A stretch of DNA of 64,000 nucleotides from Bacteroidota bacterium (GCA_030835135.1 JAUQWO010000077.1:1-64000); one strand, 5' to 3'; shown: positions 1 through 9,497, counted from the stretch's first letter. Made by a program: numbers and translations. The notes: generated from the sequence alone by a model not told the origin.

Positions 1-148
1 GCCCCTACACGGGTGCCCGTGATTGTAGGGGGTCCCTGCACCCACACATGGACGCCTCGCGAAAATTTGTAGGGGCGGTGCATGCACCGCCCCTACACGG
101 GTGTCGGTGATTGTAGGGGCCGTGCATGCACGGCCCCCTACACGGGTG
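1..148. repeat. cluster of palindromic intergenic repeats
   Basis: Three units with the common theme GTAGGGG...CCCCTAC followed by ACGGGTG. Positions 69-96 form a perfect 28-bp palindrome centred on TGCATGCA. Positions 113-141 form a near-perfect one with one extra C, and a diverged unit spans about 1-47. Each can fold into a long hairpin. This resembles the palindromic intergenic repeats common in environmental bacterial genomes. No coding potential was recognised here. The cluster may continue to the left of the window. Confidence 0.8.
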
Positions 149-257
149 TGCGAGAACCTCTGCCAGGTGGGATGATGGTCATCCCGCGAAGAATCCCACC
201 GCGCGTTGGACCGGGGTATTGAAGATTTCGTCGGTTTCCATTATATTTTGACGATTT

Positions 258-279
258 CGGAACGAATTCGCCCGTTCCG
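258..279. promoter_or_regulatory. inverted repeat upstream of the Rrf2 gene, possible operator
   Basis: CGGAACG (258-264) and CGTTCCG (273-279) form a perfect 7-bp inverted repeat with an 8-nt spacer, about 77 nt before the Rrf2-family start. Rrf2 regulators such as IscR and SufR often bind near their own promoter, so this is a candidate autoregulatory site. The assignment is inference from position only. Confidence 0.35.
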
Positions 280-355
280 CTGTTATTAGGTACGAAGCGC
301 CACACGGCGCCTTTTTTCGGCGGGTAACTCGGACTCTATTGGTCGTATATCAATC

Positions 356-760
356 ATGGTCAGACTCTCAAAACGTGTAGAATACGGGCTCATCGCCATC
401 CGCGACATCGCATCGCGGACGGGTGGCGACCTCGTGACCGCCAAGGAGATCTCAGACCGATATGGCATTCCCTACGACCTTCTTGCCAAGGTCCTGCAGC
501 GGCTCAGCAAAGCCGGACTCATCACCTCACACCAGGGAGTGCGCGGCGGGTACGCGCTGACGGTCGACCCACGACAGGTGCAGGTCTCGGCGATCATCCA
601 TGCGATCGAAGGGACAACGCCCGTGATCGCGCAATGCCTCTCCGATGGGCCCACGAGCTGTGACGTGTTTAATGTATGCACTATCAAATCGCCGCTGACG
701 AAGGTCCAGGCGAATATCGAACGAGCGTTCCGTACGATGACACTCGCGGAGATCGTGTGA
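356..760 (+). CDS. Rrf2-family Fe-S responsive transcriptional regulator
   Basis: A 134-aa protein with the Rrf2 winged-helix layout: N-terminal helix (LSKRVEYGL), recognition region and wing (GVRGGYAL, residues 61-68). Three cysteines at 94, 102 and 108 lie where IscR-type proteins bind a [2Fe-2S] cluster; the first gap (seven residues) is slightly longer than in E. coli IscR. It heads the Fe-S assembly operon, ending two bases before the desulfurase start, so it probably senses Fe-S status and controls this operon, as IscR and SufR do elsewhere. There is no strong ribosome site before the ATG; a slightly different start is possible. Family is clear; whether it represses or activates is not visible. 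Confidence 0.85.
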   Translation: MVRLSKRVEYGLIAIRDIASRTGGDLVTAKEISDRYGIPYDLLAKVLQRLSKAGLITSHQGVRGGYALTVDPRQVQVSAIIHAIEGTTPVIAQCLSDGPTSCDVFNVCTIKSPLTKVQANIERAFRTMTLAEIV

Positions 761-762
761 TC

Positions 763-1971
763 ATGGCGCATCCGATCTATCTCGATAATCAGGCTGCCAC
801 CCGCGTCGATCCGCGGGTCCTGGATGCCATGCTCCCATGGCTCACCGAGTTGTACGGCAACGCCGCGAGCCGGAGTCACTCCTACGGTCTCACCGCCGCA
901 GCGGCGGTGAACATCGCGCGTGGACAGGTGGCGGACCTCATCGGCGCGAACCCCGATGAGATCGTCTTCACGAGCGGTGCAACAGAGTCCGTGAATCTCG
1001 CCATCAAAGGGGCCGTCGAGGCTGCCTATCAACGCTCAGGAGGCGGATCGCTGCATGTGGTCACGGCTGCCACCGAACACCGCGCCGTTCTCGACAGCTG
1101 CAAGCGGCTCGAGCAGGCGGGCATCAGCGTTACCATCCTTCCTGTCGACAAGAAGGGGAGGGTTTCGGTGAAGGGCCTTGCGGCGGCACTACAGCCGGAC
1201 ACAGTTCTGGCCAGCATCATGTGGGCGAACAACGAGATCGGCACCATCGCGCCGGTCGCGGAGATCGCGGCGTTGTGCAACGAACAGGGCGTGCTCTTTC
1301 ATAGCGACGCGACACAGGCCGTGGGTGTCCTGCCGGTGGATGTGAATGAGGTCCCGGTCGATCTCCTGTCGTTCAGCGCACATAAAATGTACGGTCCCCC
1401 GGGGGCGGGTGCATTGTATGTGCGGCACAGAACCCCGCCGATCCAGATCGCCGCCCAGATCGACGGCGGCGGACATGAGCGTGGCCTCCGGTCCGGCAGT
1501 CTGAATGTGCCGGGGATCGTTGGCTTCGGAAAGGCCGCCGAGATCTGCATCGCCGAGCGCGCCGCTGATGCATGGCGCATCGGAGAGATGCGGAATGCGC
1601 TGGTCGCAGGGCTCCGGGAGGCGCTGCCCGGTATCACCGAGAATGGTGACCTGACACGCCGGGTGCCCCACAACGCGAGCATCACATTCCCGGGCATGCA
1701 GGCGGACCGGGTCATGCGCGCCATGCCGGGGCTTGCGGTCTCCTCCGGCGCCGCGTGCAGCTCTGCCCAGCCGGGTCCGTCGCATGTGCTCCGCGCCATC
1801 GGACTGGCGGCGGCGGATGCATCGGCAACGATCCGGTTCAGTCCCGGGCGGTTCACGACAGACGAAGATATCGCCGCGGCGATCCGGATCATCGCGGACA
1901 CGATCCGCACACAATCCCATGTTGAACAGCAGGATGCACATGAAGGCACGAGATCATATTCTCACTCATAG
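763..1971 (+). CDS. cysteine desulfurase, IscS/NifS type
   Basis: A 402-aa class V PLP enzyme that would take sulfur from cysteine as an enzyme persulfide. The PLP lysine is Lys208 in SAHKMYGPPG, and the active-site cysteine is Cys332 in SSGAACSSAQPG, the IscS/NifS (group I) pattern rather than the SufS pattern. I chose ATG 763 (MAHPIYLDNQAAT), where family homology begins; an in-frame upstream ATG at 676 lies within the regulator gene. It starts two bases after the Rrf2 stop and its 3' end overlaps the next gene. It is the first of two desulfurases in the same operon; the second, SufS, is at 5963. It may serve SufU, tRNA thiolation or another acceptor. Confidence 0.9.
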   Translation: MAHPIYLDNQAATRVDPRVLDAMLPWLTELYGNAASRSHSYGLTAAAAVNIARGQVADLIGANPDEIVFTSGATESVNLAIKGAVEAAYQRSGGGSLHVVTAATEHRAVLDSCKRLEQAGISVTILPVDKKGRVSVKGLAAALQPDTVLASIMWANNEIGTIAPVAEIAALCNEQGVLFHSDATQAVGVLPVDVNEVPVDLLSFSAHKMYGPPGAGALYVRHRTPPIQIAAQIDGGGHERGLRSGSLNVPGIVGFGKAAEICIAERAADAWRIGEMRNALVAGLREALPGITENGDLTRRVPHNASITFPGMQADRVMRAMPGLAVSSGAACSSAQPGPSHVLRAIGLAAADASATIRFSPGRFTTDEDIAAAIRIIADTIRTQSHVEQQDAHEGTRSYSHS

Positions 1972-2275
1972 CGGCGATTTCCTGCCGTTCCTCAGGACCC
2001 GCGTTCCGGTCTTCCATCTGTCGAATGTCTTCTTCCGTGACATTCACTATGGCGTGATCGCCTTCGCCGCGGAACACCGCATCCGGGTCGGATACACTGA
2101 GGCAGAGGATATCACCCGCCGCCTGATCGAGCGGCTGGAGAGGGAGAAGCTCCTGGTACCGATCGACAGCCAGAGCTGGTCCGTGAACAAGGAAGAATTC
2201 CGGAAGCCGGCCGTCAAGCCTGCACCGGCGGCCGCACCAGCGAAGCCGGCGGCACCGGTCTCCCAGCCGGCCTGA
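1940..2275 (+). CDS. hypothetical protein in the SUF operon
   Basis: A 111-aa protein of no family I recognise. The body (residues 1-85) appears helical and soluble (FLPFLRTRVPVFHLSNVFF, ITRRLIERLEREKL) and is followed by a low-complexity Pro/Ala/Lys tail (PAPAAAPAKPAA). ATG 1940 is preferred because AGCAGG lies six bases upstream; ATG 1934 is an alternative. The start overlaps the preceding desulfurase by 32 bases and the stop is 30 bases before sufB, so it is almost certainly co-transcribed. Position suggests a partner or regulator of Fe-S assembly, for example of the adjacent IscS-like desulfurase, but nothing in the sequence shows the activity. Confidence 0.7.
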   Translation: MKARDHILTHSGDFLPFLRTRVPVFHLSNVFFRDIHYGVIAFAAEHRIRVGYTEAEDITRRLIERLEREKLLVPIDSQSWSVNKEEFRKPAVKPAPAAAPAKPAAPVSQPA

Positions 2276-2305
2276 CCGGGCGGCGCATTTCAGCAACGAG
2301 GACAC

Positions 2306-3751
2306 ATGAGCACCGAACAATCGACCATTGAATCCCTCGCCAACCGCGAGTACAAGTACGGCTTCGTGACCGAGATCGAGTCCGATACCGCACCCCGCGG
2401 GTTGAACGAAGATATCGTCCGGCTGATCTCGAGCAAGAAGGGCGAGCCGGAGTGGCTCCTGGAATGGAGGCTGAAGGCGTACCGTCACTGGCTCACGCTG
2501 GAAGAGCCGACATGGGCCAACGTCTCGTACCCCGCGATCGACTATCAGGATATGATCTACTACTCCGCGCCGAAGCAGAAAGCCGCGCCGAAAAGCATGG
2601 AAGAGATCGATCCGGAACTTCTGAAGACGTATGAGAAACTCGGCATTCCGCTCGCCGAGCGGGCCCGGCTCGCCGGCGTGGCGGTGGACGCGGTCTTCGA
2701 CAGCGTGTCCGTCGCGACCACATTCAAGGAGAAGCTCAACGAGCTCGGGATCATCTTCTGTTCGTTCTCCGAGGCCGTGCGCGAGCATCCCGACCTGGTG
2801 AAGAAGTATCTCGGCTCGGTGGTCCCGGCGAATGACAATTTCTTCGCCGCGCTCAACTCGGCCGTGTTCTCCGATGGCTCCTTCTGCTTCATCCCGAAGG
2901 GCGTCCGCTCGCCGATGGAGCTGTCCACCTACTTCCGCATCAATGCCGCCGATACCGGGCAGTTCGAGCGCACGCTGATCGTGGCGGAAGAAGGCGCGTA
3001 CGTGAGTTATCTCGAGGGGTGCACCGCGCCGATCCGCGATACGAACCAGCTGCACGCGGCCGTGGTCGAACTCGTGGCACTGGACAACGCCCGGATCAAA
3101 TACTCCACGGTACAGAACTGGTATCCGGGCGACAAGGATGGGAAGGGCGGGATCTACAATTTCGTCACCAAGCGCGGCAAATGTCAGGGCGTGAATTCGA
3201 AGATCTCCTGGACGCAGGTCGAGACCGGCTCCTCCATCACCTGGAAATACCCCGGTGTGCTGCTCATCGGCGACAATTCGGTGGGGGAGTTCTACTCCGT
3301 TGCCGTCGCCAATAACCGTCAGCAGGCCGATACCGGCACGAAGATGGTCCATATCGGCAAGAACACGAAGAGCACGATCGTGTCCAAGGGCATCTCGGCG
3401 GGATTCGGACAGAACTCGTACCGGGGGCTCGTCGATGTGAAGAAGGGCGCGGCGAACGCACGCAACTTCTCGCAGTGCGATTCGCTGCTGCTGGGCGACA
3501 AGTGCGGGGCGCACACGTTCCCGTATATCGAGGTGCGGAACACGTCGTCGCGCGTGGAGCATGAAGCATCGACCTCCAAGATCGGCGAGGACCAGATCTT
3601 CTACTGCAAGCAGCGCGGACTCTCCACCGAGGATGCCGTGAACATGATCGTGAACGGCTTCTGCAAGGAGGTGTTCCGCGAGCTGCCGATGGAATTCGCG
3701 GTGGAGGCACAGAAGCTGCTGGGAGTGAGTCTGGAAGGAAGCGTCGGGTAG
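2306..3751 (+). CDS. sufB: Fe-S cluster assembly protein SufB
   Basis: A 481-aa core scaffold of the SufBCD complex, on which nascent clusters are built from SufU/SufS sulfur. Family signatures are strong: [28 protein letters not shown] with Cys239, [19 protein letters not shown] with Cys391 and Cys400, and the C-terminal [19 protein letters not shown]. The length is typical. Start ATG 2306 follows GAGGACAC. It is separated from sufC by 78 bases rich in A+T inverted repeats, whereas most other junctions in this operon overlap or are short. Assignment is secure. Confidence 0.97.
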   Translation: MSTEQSTIESLANREYKYGFVTEIESDTAPRGLNEDIVRLISSKKGEPEWLLEWRLKAYRHWLTLEEPTWANVSYPAIDYQDMIYYSAPKQKAAPKSMEEIDPELLKTYEKLGIPLAERARLAGVAVDAVFDSVSVATTFKEKLNELGIIFCSFSEAVREHPDLVKKYLGSVVPANDNFFAALNSAVFSDGSFCFIPKGVRSPMELSTYFRINAADTGQFERTLIVAEEGAYVSYLEGCTAPIRDTNQLHAAVVELVALDNARIKYSTVQNWYPGDKDGKGGIYNFVTKRGKCQGVNSKISWTQVETGSSITWKYPGVLLIGDNSVGEFYSVAVANNRQQADTGTKMVHIGKNTKSTIVSKGISAGFGQNSYRGLVDVKKGAANARNFSQCDSLLLGDKCGAHTFPYIEVRNTSSRVEHEASTSKIGEDQIFYCKQRGLSTEDAVNMIVNGFCKEVFRELPMEFAVEAQKLLGVSLEGSVG

Positions 3752-3760
3752 CGCGCGGAT

Positions 3761-3817
3761 GAATTGAGAATTAAGAACTAAGGATTCTTAATTCTGAATT
3801 GAATTGTCAATTGAGAA
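3761..3817. repeat. A+T-rich inverted repeats between sufB and sufC
   Basis: AGAATTAAGAA (3767-3777) and TTCTTAATTCT (3785-3795) are perfect 11-bp arms around a 7-nt loop. A second near-palindrome, AATTGTCAATT, follows at 3803-3813. The block stands out sharply from the GC-rich coding DNA. It may act as an mRNA hairpin that sets SufB:SufC ratios, or it may simply be a mobile low-complexity repeat. It has no U tract of its own, so a terminator is not supported. Confidence 0.6.
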
Positions 3818-3829
3818 TTGGAGAATGCA

Positions 3830-4597
3830 ATGCTGAGTATCAACGACCTTCACGCCGGCGTCAACGGCAATGAGATCCTCAATGGCATCTCGCTCGAGGT
3901 GAAGCCCGGTGAGGTGCATGCGATCATGGGGCCGAACGGCTCCGGCAAGAGTACTCTGGCAGGCGTCCTGGCCGGTAAGGAGTCGTATACCGTGTCCAAA
4001 GGGACGGTGACGTACCTGGGCAAAGACCTGTTGGGCATGGCCCCTGAGGACCGCGCCCGGGAAGGGATCTTCCTTGCGTTCCAGTACCCCGTGGAGATCC
4101 CGGGTGTCACCAACTCGTACTTTCTGAAGGCATCGCTCAACGCCATCCGCAAGCACCGCGGACTGGAAGAGCTGGATGCCGTGGAGTTCCTCCAGCTGGT
4201 GAAGCAGAAGATGAAGATCGTGGAACTCGATCAGTCGCTGTTGAATCGGCCGGTGAACGAAGGGTTCTCCGGCGGCGAGAAGAAGCGGAACGAGATCTTC
4301 CATATGGCCGTGCTCGAACCACGGCTGGCCATCCTGGATGAAACGGATTCGGGGCTGGACATCGATGCCCTCCGCATCGTGGCCGACGGCGTGAACAAGC
4401 TGCGCTCGAAGGACCGCTCCGTGATCGTCGTGACGCATTATCAGCGCCTGCTGGACTATATCGTGCCGGACTTCGTGCACGTCCTCATGGACGGACAGAT
4501 CGTGAAGTCGGGACCCAAGGAACTCGCGCTCGAGCTGGAAGAGCGTGGCTATGACTGGATCAAGCCGCAGGCGGAACGCAGCGGCGCAGCGGTGTAA
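3830..4597 (+). CDS. sufC: Fe-S assembly ATPase SufC
   Basis: A 255-aa ABC-type ATPase that powers conformational change of the SufBCD scaffold in the cytoplasm. The Walker A is GPNGSGKST, the signature is [10 protein letters not shown], and the Walker B region is [17 protein letters not shown], which carries the SufC-specific 'DETDSGLD'. ATG 3830 was chosen because GGAG lies six bases before it; an in-frame TTG at 3818 is the only upstream alternative. The stop is 13 bases before sufD. Confidence 0.97.
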   Translation: MLSINDLHAGVNGNEILNGISLEVKPGEVHAIMGPNGSGKSTLAGVLAGKESYTVSKGTVTYLGKDLLGMAPEDRAREGIFLAFQYPVEIPGVTNSYFLKASLNAIRKHRGLEELDAVEFLQLVKQKMKIVELDQSLLNRPVNEGFSGGEKKRNEIFHMAVLEPRLAILDETDSGLDIDALRIVADGVNKLRSKDRSVIVVTHYQRLLDYIVPDFVHVLMDGQIVKSGPKELALELEERGYDWIKPQAERSGAAV

Positions 4598-4610
4598 GGG
4601 GCAACGTCCG

Positions 4611-5966
4611 ATGAGCACAACAGCAACAGCGGTAGACAGAACAGCGACGGTACCCTGGTATGCGGAGCAGTTCGCGGCACAAGGCCGCACCATGCCGGCC
4701 GGCGAGCCATCACGCGTGAACGCCATGCGCACAGAGGCAATGGCGGAGTTCGCCGCGGCCGGTTTCCCGACCACGCGCAATGAAGAATGGCGCTTCACGA
4801 ACCTGACGCCGCTGACGAAGGTCGCGTTCTCCCTCCCCGGGAACAGACCTGCCGTCACCGATCCGATGCTCCATCCGTGGGTCCTTCCCGGCACCACGTG
4901 CCGCCTGGTGTTCGTGAATGGCGTGTTCGATGCGGGACTCTCTAATGCGGTCCAACTCCCCGCGGGCATCCGCGTGGAAAGTCTGGCGGAAGCTCTCCGG
5001 AAAGGTGATGCAGAGGTCCTGCACCTCCTCGGCACGCTCGCCCCTGTGAAGGGGAATGCATTCGCTGCGCTGCAGACCGCTTTCCTGAATGACGGTGCGT
5101 TCATCGACGTGCCGGACGGGCTGACCCTGGATGTGCCGGTCGAGCTCCTGTTCATCGCCCTGCCGGACGTGCAGCCGCTGGCCATTCAGCCCCGGAACAT
5201 CATCCGGGTGGGCACGCAGGCACGGCTCTCGGTCGTGGAGACGTACGCGGGGTTGGGTACCGGTGTCTATCTCACCAACGTCGTCTCCGAGGTGTTCATC
5301 GGCGAGGGTGCCGTCCTGGAACACGACAAACTTCAGCTCGAAGGGGGCGGTGCCTTCCACATCGGGAGCACCTGGTTCCGTCAGGGCCGTGCGAGCACGA
5401 TCACTTCCAACAGCATCGCGCTGGGCGGCGATCTCGTGCGGAACACGGTGACCGCGACATTCGCGGGGCCCGATGCCGAGTGCACGCTCAACGGTCTGTC
5501 CCTGGCCACGGGCGATCAGCACATCGACAACCACACTGCCATCGACCATGCACACCCGAACTGCGCGAGCCACGAACTGTACAAAGCCGTGCTGGATGGG
5601 GCGTCCCGCGGCGTGTTCAACGGTAAGATCTTCGTCCGGCAGGATGCGCAGAAGACCGATGCACGGCAGACCAACAAGACCCTGCTGCTGTCGGAGAACG
5701 CCACCATCGACACCAAGCCGCAGCTGGAGATCTTCGCGGACGATGTGAAGTGCACCCATGGTGCCACGGTGGGGCAGTTGGACGAGGAACCGGTGTTCTA
5801 TCTGCGTGCCCGGGGGATCGGGGAGATCGAGGCGCGGGACATGTTGACCTATGCATTTGCCGCCGACGTCGTGGAGCGGGTCCATGTGGACGCCCTCCGC
5901 GACCGGCTCAACGATCTCCTTCATCAGCGGCTCCGTGCGGGCCGCGTTTCCACGGCACGGTCATGA
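4611..5966 (+). CDS. sufD: Fe-S cluster assembly protein SufD
   Basis: A 451-aa SufB paralogue and scaffold partner. Hallmarks are the N-terminal [11 protein letters not shown], the beta-helix core, and the C-terminal [20 protein letters not shown] and [19 protein letters not shown] segments with the conserved Cys-Thr-His-Gly. ATG 4611 follows AAGGGG at nine bases; codons upstream in frame overlap sufC and do not look like SufD. The stop overlaps the sufS start as ATGA, suggesting coupled translation. Confidence 0.96.
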   Translation: MSTTATAVDRTATVPWYAEQFAAQGRTMPAGEPSRVNAMRTEAMAEFAAAGFPTTRNEEWRFTNLTPLTKVAFSLPGNRPAVTDPMLHPWVLPGTTCRLVFVNGVFDAGLSNAVQLPAGIRVESLAEALRKGDAEVLHLLGTLAPVKGNAFAALQTAFLNDGAFIDVPDGLTLDVPVELLFIALPDVQPLAIQPRNIIRVGTQARLSVVETYAGLGTGVYLTNVVSEVFIGEGAVLEHDKLQLEGGGAFHIGSTWFRQGRASTITSNSIALGGDLVRNTVTATFAGPDAECTLNGLSLATGDQHIDNHTAIDHAHPNCASHELYKAVLDGASRGVFNGKIFVRQDAQKTDARQTNKTLLLSENATIDTKPQLEIFADDVKCTHGATVGQLDEEPVFYLRARGIGEIEARDMLTYAFAADVVERVHVDALRDRLNDLLHQRLRAGRVSTARS

Positions 5967-7225
5967 CTGCATCTGATCCAACGACACTGACGGAAGAGTT
6001 CCACAAGCTGCTCCGCATCGCGGGCTGCCGGCACCACTTCCCGCTGCTGCGGCAGTCGGTGAACGGGAAACCGCTGGTGTACTTCGACAACGCCGCGACG
6101 AGCCAGAAGCCGCAGGCGGTGATCGATGCGATGATGCGGTACTATGAGGCCGAGAACTCCAACATCCACCGCGGGGTGCATTATCTCAGCGAACGCGCCA
6201 CGCAGTCGTATGAAGGCGTGCGGGTGAAGGTGAAGGCATTCATGAACGCGGCTGATACGAGGGAACTGATCTTCGTCCGCGGCACCACCGAGGCGATCAA
6301 CCTCGTTGCGCACAGCTTCGGGCGCGCGTTCGTGAAGGCCGGGGATGAGATCCTGATCTCGGGCATGGAGCACCATTCCAACATCGTTCCGTGGCAGATG
6401 CTGTGTGAGGAGCGGGGTGCGGTGCTCAAGGTCATCCCCATCACCGACACCGGCGAGTTGCAGATGGATGCCGTGCCGGCGCTGCTCACGCCGAAGACGA
6501 AACTCATGGCCATCACCCACGTGTCGAACGCCCTCGGCACCGTGAATCCGGTGAAGGAGCTCGTGGCCATGGCGCATGAGAAGGGCATTCCGGTGCTGGT
6601 GGACGGCGCGCAAGCGGTGCCGCACGTGCGCGTGGATGTCCAGGACCTGGATTGCGATTTCTATGCCTTCTCCGCCCACAAGATGTTCGGGCCCACCGGC
6701 GTTGGCATCCTGTACGGGAAGAAGAAGTGGCTGGATCAGATGCCTCCGTACCAGGGCGGGGGGGATATGATCCGGTCCGTGACCTTCGCCAGGACGACGT
6801 ACAACGATCTGCCGTACAAATTCGAAGCGGGTACGCCGAACATCGGTGGCGGCATCGGGCTCGGTGCGGCGATCGAGTATCTGAACGAACTGAACATGGA
6901 TGCGATCCGGCAGTTCGAGCACGACCTGCTGACCTACGCCACGGAGAAGATCCTGGCGGTGCCGGGCGTGCGGATCATCGGCACGGCGAAGGAAAAAGCG
7001 GGCGTCCTGTCCTTCGTGATGGAGGGGATCCATCCGCATGACATCGGCACGATCCTGGATGTGGAGGGTGTCGCGATCCGGACGGGACACCATTGTGCAC
7101 AGCCCGTGATGCAGCGGTTCGGGGTGCCGGCCACCGCGCGCGCGTCCTTTGCGTTTTACAACACCAAAGAAGAAGTGGACGCCTTCATCAAAGCGCTGGA
7201 CAAGGTCCGGGAGGTCCTTGGCTGA
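5963..7225 (+). CDS. sufS: cysteine desulfurase SufS
   Basis: A 420-aa group II cysteine desulfurase that passes persulfide sulfur to SufU. The PLP lysine is Lys240 in [12 protein letters not shown]; the catalytic cysteine is Cys378 in the SufS-type RTGHHCAQP loop. ATG 5963 overlaps the sufD stop and TGATG overlaps the sufU start, a tightly coupled sufD-sufS-sufU block. It differs in class from the operon's first desulfurase at 763. Confidence 0.97.
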   Translation: MTASDPTTLTEEFHKLLRIAGCRHHFPLLRQSVNGKPLVYFDNAATSQKPQAVIDAMMRYYEAENSNIHRGVHYLSERATQSYEGVRVKVKAFMNAADTRELIFVRGTTEAINLVAHSFGRAFVKAGDEILISGMEHHSNIVPWQMLCEERGAVLKVIPITDTGELQMDAVPALLTPKTKLMAITHVSNALGTVNPVKELVAMAHEKGIPVLVDGAQAVPHVRVDVQDLDCDFYAFSAHKMFGPTGVGILYGKKKWLDQMPPYQGGGDMIRSVTFARTTYNDLPYKFEAGTPNIGGGIGLGAAIEYLNELNMDAIRQFEHDLLTYATEKILAVPGVRIIGTAKEKAGVLSFVMEGIHPHDIGTILDVEGVAIRTGHHCAQPVMQRFGVPATARASFAFYNTKEEVDAFIKALDKVREVLG

Positions 7226-7677
7226 TGTCCGTTCTGAATGAACTGTACCAGCAGGTGATCCTGGATCACAACAAATCGCCCCGCAACTTCCGCGTCATGG
7301 AAGGGGCCACGAAGCACGTGGAAGGGTACAATCCCCTGTGCGGCGATCACTATACCGTTTATGTCAAGCTGGACGGCGACCAGATCGTCGACGTCAGCTT
7401 CGAGGGGGCGGGGTGCGCCATCTCCAAGGCATCCGCCTCGGTCATGAGCGCCATGGTAAAAAATCACACGGTGGCAGAAGCTGAGGAACTTTTCAGGGAC
7501 TTCCATCGGTTAGTGAAAGGAGAACTCGCGGGTGAGGAGGAACTGGAGAGGCTGGGAAAGCTGGCGGCCTTTGCAGGAGTCAGCGAGTTTCCCGCCCGCG
7601 TCAAATGCGCCAGCCTCGCGTGGCACACTCTGCACTCGGCATTGAATACCAACGAGACATCGATCAGCACAGAATGA
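7225..7677 (+). CDS. sufU: SufU-type sulfur acceptor
   Basis: A 150-aa IscU-fold protein. As in Bacillus-type SufU it has a zinc/sulfur ligand set: Cys39 and Asp41 (NPLCGD), Cys64 (GAGCAIS) and Cys128 (KCASLAWH). In SufU systems it takes the persulfide from SufS by zinc-ligand exchange and hands it to SufBCD. The start shares a base with the sufS stop and the stop overlaps the next start (ATGA). It lacks the IscU histidine before the last cysteine, supporting SufU over IscU. Confidence 0.95.
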   Translation: MSVLNELYQQVILDHNKSPRNFRVMEGATKHVEGYNPLCGDHYTVYVKLDGDQIVDVSFEGAGCAISKASASVMSAMVKNHTVAEAEELFRDFHRLVKGELAGEEELERLGKLAAFAGVSEFPARVKCASLAWHTLHSALNTNETSISTE

Positions 7678-8030
7678 GCGAATCCACAACACCTGCAGGC
7701 GACCGGAAGGTCATCAGTACCATCGAACAGAACCTGATCCAGGGACAGGCGGTGGAGGCGACCCGGTCGTGCTACGACCCGGAGATCCCCGTGAACATCC
7801 ATGACCTCGGGCTCATCTACGATGTGGCGGTCAATGAACACGGAGAGGTGACGGTGGTCATGACCCTGACCTCACCGCACTGTCCGGCCGCACAGGTGTT
7901 GCCGAAGGATGTGGAGCAGCGCGTGAAGATCATTCCGGGCGTCACCGGCGTCAGTGTGAAGGTGGTCTGGGATCCCGCCTGGAACCCCAGCATGATGAGT
8001 GAAGCAGCGAAACTTGAACTCGGATTCTAA
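7674..8030 (+). CDS. SufT-like MIP18/DUF59 metal-sulfur cluster assembly factor
   Basis: A 118-aa DUF59 (MIP18) domain protein with the family's CYDPEIPVNIHDLGLIYDV and LTSPHCPAAQVLP motifs and the C-terminal VVWDPAWNPSMMSEAAK. Members such as SufT help mature Fe-S proteins. ATG 7674 overlaps the sufU stop. The position inside the suf operon supports a SufT role; the exact client proteins cannot be read from the sequence. Confidence 0.9.
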   Translation: MSESTTPAGDRKVISTIEQNLIQGQAVEATRSCYDPEIPVNIHDLGLIYDVAVNEHGEVTVVMTLTSPHCPAAQVLPKDVEQRVKIIPGVTGVSVKVVWDPAWNPSMMSEAAKLELGF

Positions 8031-8049
8031 GCAGCACAAAGGACGGACC

Positions 8050-8418
8050 ATGGAAGTGACAGCGACAGGTGCGCAGCCCATCGTCAACGACGAGATCAGT
8101 CTGACGCCCAAAGCGGTGGGGGAAGTGCGGCGGCTCATGGCCGCAAACAACATCCCGGAAGCCCACGGGCTGCGGTTGAGTGTGAAGGGTGGAGGGTGTT
8201 CGGGACTCTCCTACGTGCTCGGCTTCGATGAAGCGCCGAAGGAGAAGGATGTGGTCCTCGAGGCGGAAGGGATCCGGGTGTTCGTCGATCCCAAGAGCAT
8301 GTTCTACATTTCCGGGACCGTGCTGGACTTCAGCGACGGGTTGAACGGCAAGGGGTTCGTGTTCAACAACCCGAAGGCAGCGCGCACCTGCGGCTGCGGA
8401 AGTTCATTCGGGGTGTAG
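8050..8418 (+). CDS. A-type iron-sulfur carrier protein
   Basis: A 122-aa IscA/SufA/ErpA-family protein that delivers clusters from SufBCD to apo-proteins. The three ligand cysteines are visible: Cys50 (GGGCSGLSY), and Cys114 and Cys116 in the terminal CGCG motif. ATG 8050 follows AAAGGACGG. It is the last gene of the suf operon. The family is clear; choosing between sufA and erpA would need phylogeny, so no symbol is given. Confidence 0.93.
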   Translation: MEVTATGAQPIVNDEISLTPKAVGEVRRLMAANNIPEAHGLRLSVKGGGCSGLSYVLGFDEAPKEKDVVLEAEGIRVFVDPKSMFYISGTVLDFSDGLNGKGFVFNNPKAARTCGCGSSFGV

Positions 8419-8541
8419 GCCTCGCTGCCCGTCGGGCCGGGCCGGTGATCCTGATGACCAGTGGCTTCCCGCGGTGGAGCCAGGAGATCGTGCCGTCGCC
8501 CCGGAGGGCTGACGGATCAAAGACAACAACCGGAATGCTGC

Positions 8542-9294
8542 ATGGCAATGAAACGTAGGGCGTTCATTCTGAAATCAGCGGCAACGGGTGCACTTGCGCT
8601 CGTGCCCGGCGTCCTGAAAGCTGCTACTGAAAAAACACTACACTCATCACCCAAGGAGACACCGACCATGGCCTACGAATGGAAATTCAACCCGCGTCCG
8701 TACAGCGACGAAGAAGCGAAGAAGCTGCTGGCGCCGGTGGTGGATGCCGAGACGACCGACTGGCACTACAACACGCATCACAAGGGATACGTGACGGCGC
8801 TGAACAATATCGAGAAGGCGCTCGAAGGCGCCGACCGTGCCGCGGCCAACGGGAACTATAGCGTGGTGGGTGAGCTCAAGCGCCGCACCACCTGGAACCA
8901 TGGCGGCACCGTGCTGCATGACATCTACTGGGATGTGCTCGGTGGCGACGGCGACCCGAACAAGGGGCCGGAAGTGAAGGCCGCGATCGAGAAGGAATTC
9001 GGCTCGTTCGATGCATGGAAGGCGGATTTCAAGGCGGCAGCTCTGTCCGCGAAGCTGAGCGGGTGGGGCGTGCTGGCACTCGATGTTCTGTATTCGGGCC
9101 GGCTGCTGAACCTGACCGTGGATGAGCACCACTACGGGGCCATCTGGGGCGGCATCCCGCTCATCCCGTGCGACGTGTTCGAACACGCCTACTACCACAA
9201 AGATGGTCCGAAGCGTGCGGCGTACATCGACAACTTCCTTGCGAACCTGCACTGGGGCCGGATCAACGCCCGGTACAAGAAGTTCGCCAAGTAG
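8542..9294 (+). CDS. Fe/Mn superoxide dismutase with optional export signal
   Basis: Converts superoxide to hydrogen peroxide and oxygen. The catalytic domain has the four expected metal ligands: His in NTHHKGYV, His in NHGGTVLHDIYW, and Asp and His in CDVFEHAYYH. The reading frame has two plausible starts. ATG 8542 adds a leader with a twin-arginine-like MKRRAFILKSAATGALALV, predicting export. ATG 8668 (MAYEWKFN) has a much better ribosome site (AAGGAG, nine bases away) and gives a 208-aa cytosolic enzyme. Both forms may be made. The metal cannot be assigned. It follows the suf operon by 123 bases, fitting an oxidative-stress neighbourhood. Confidence 0.93.
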   Translation: MAMKRRAFILKSAATGALALVPGVLKAATEKTLHSSPKETPTMAYEWKFNPRPYSDEEAKKLLAPVVDAETTDWHYNTHHKGYVTALNNIEKALEGADRAAANGNYSVVGELKRRTTWNHGGTVLHDIYWDVLGGDGDPNKGPEVKAAIEKEFGSFDAWKADFKAAALSAKLSGWGVLALDVLYSGRLLNLTVDEHHYGAIWGGIPLIPCDVFEHAYYHKDGPKRAAYIDNFLANLHWGRINARYKKFAK

Positions 9295-9312
9295 AGGCGC
9301 AGCGTTCCTGAT

Positions 9313-9338
9313 GCGGCATCCCGGCAACGGGATGCCGC
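9313..9338 (+). terminator. hairpin after the superoxide dismutase gene
   Basis: GCGGCATCCCG and CGGGATGCCGC are perfect 11-bp arms around the loop GCAA, 18 bases after the stop. There is no U tract after it, so it may be a 3' end-stabilising or weak terminator hairpin. Confidence 0.55.
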
Positions 9339-9429
9339 ACCGCTTCCCGTCCCCCGAGTCCAGTTCTCCGGCTCCTTCGTCCGCTTCCGTTGTGCCCCCC
9401 CCGTTTTCCCCACTTTGCTGCCTTTCCTA

Positions 9430-9458
9430 TTGAGTTTTTCAGCGTTTTTGGCTATACT
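9430..9458 (+). promoter_or_regulatory. sigma70-type promoter for the small basic gene
   Basis: TTGAGT (9430-9435) and TATACT (9453-9458) are separated by 17 bases, about 40 bases before the ATG at 9498. This is one of the cleanest -35/-10 pairs in the window. Confidence 0.6.
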
Positions 9459-9497
9459 ACGGCATCAGGATCAAATTCAATCTCATAAGGGAAGACA

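Noticed and set aside
676..762. Upstream start of the first cysteine desulfurase
   Set aside because: It lies within the regulator gene and adds 29 residues with no family similarity.
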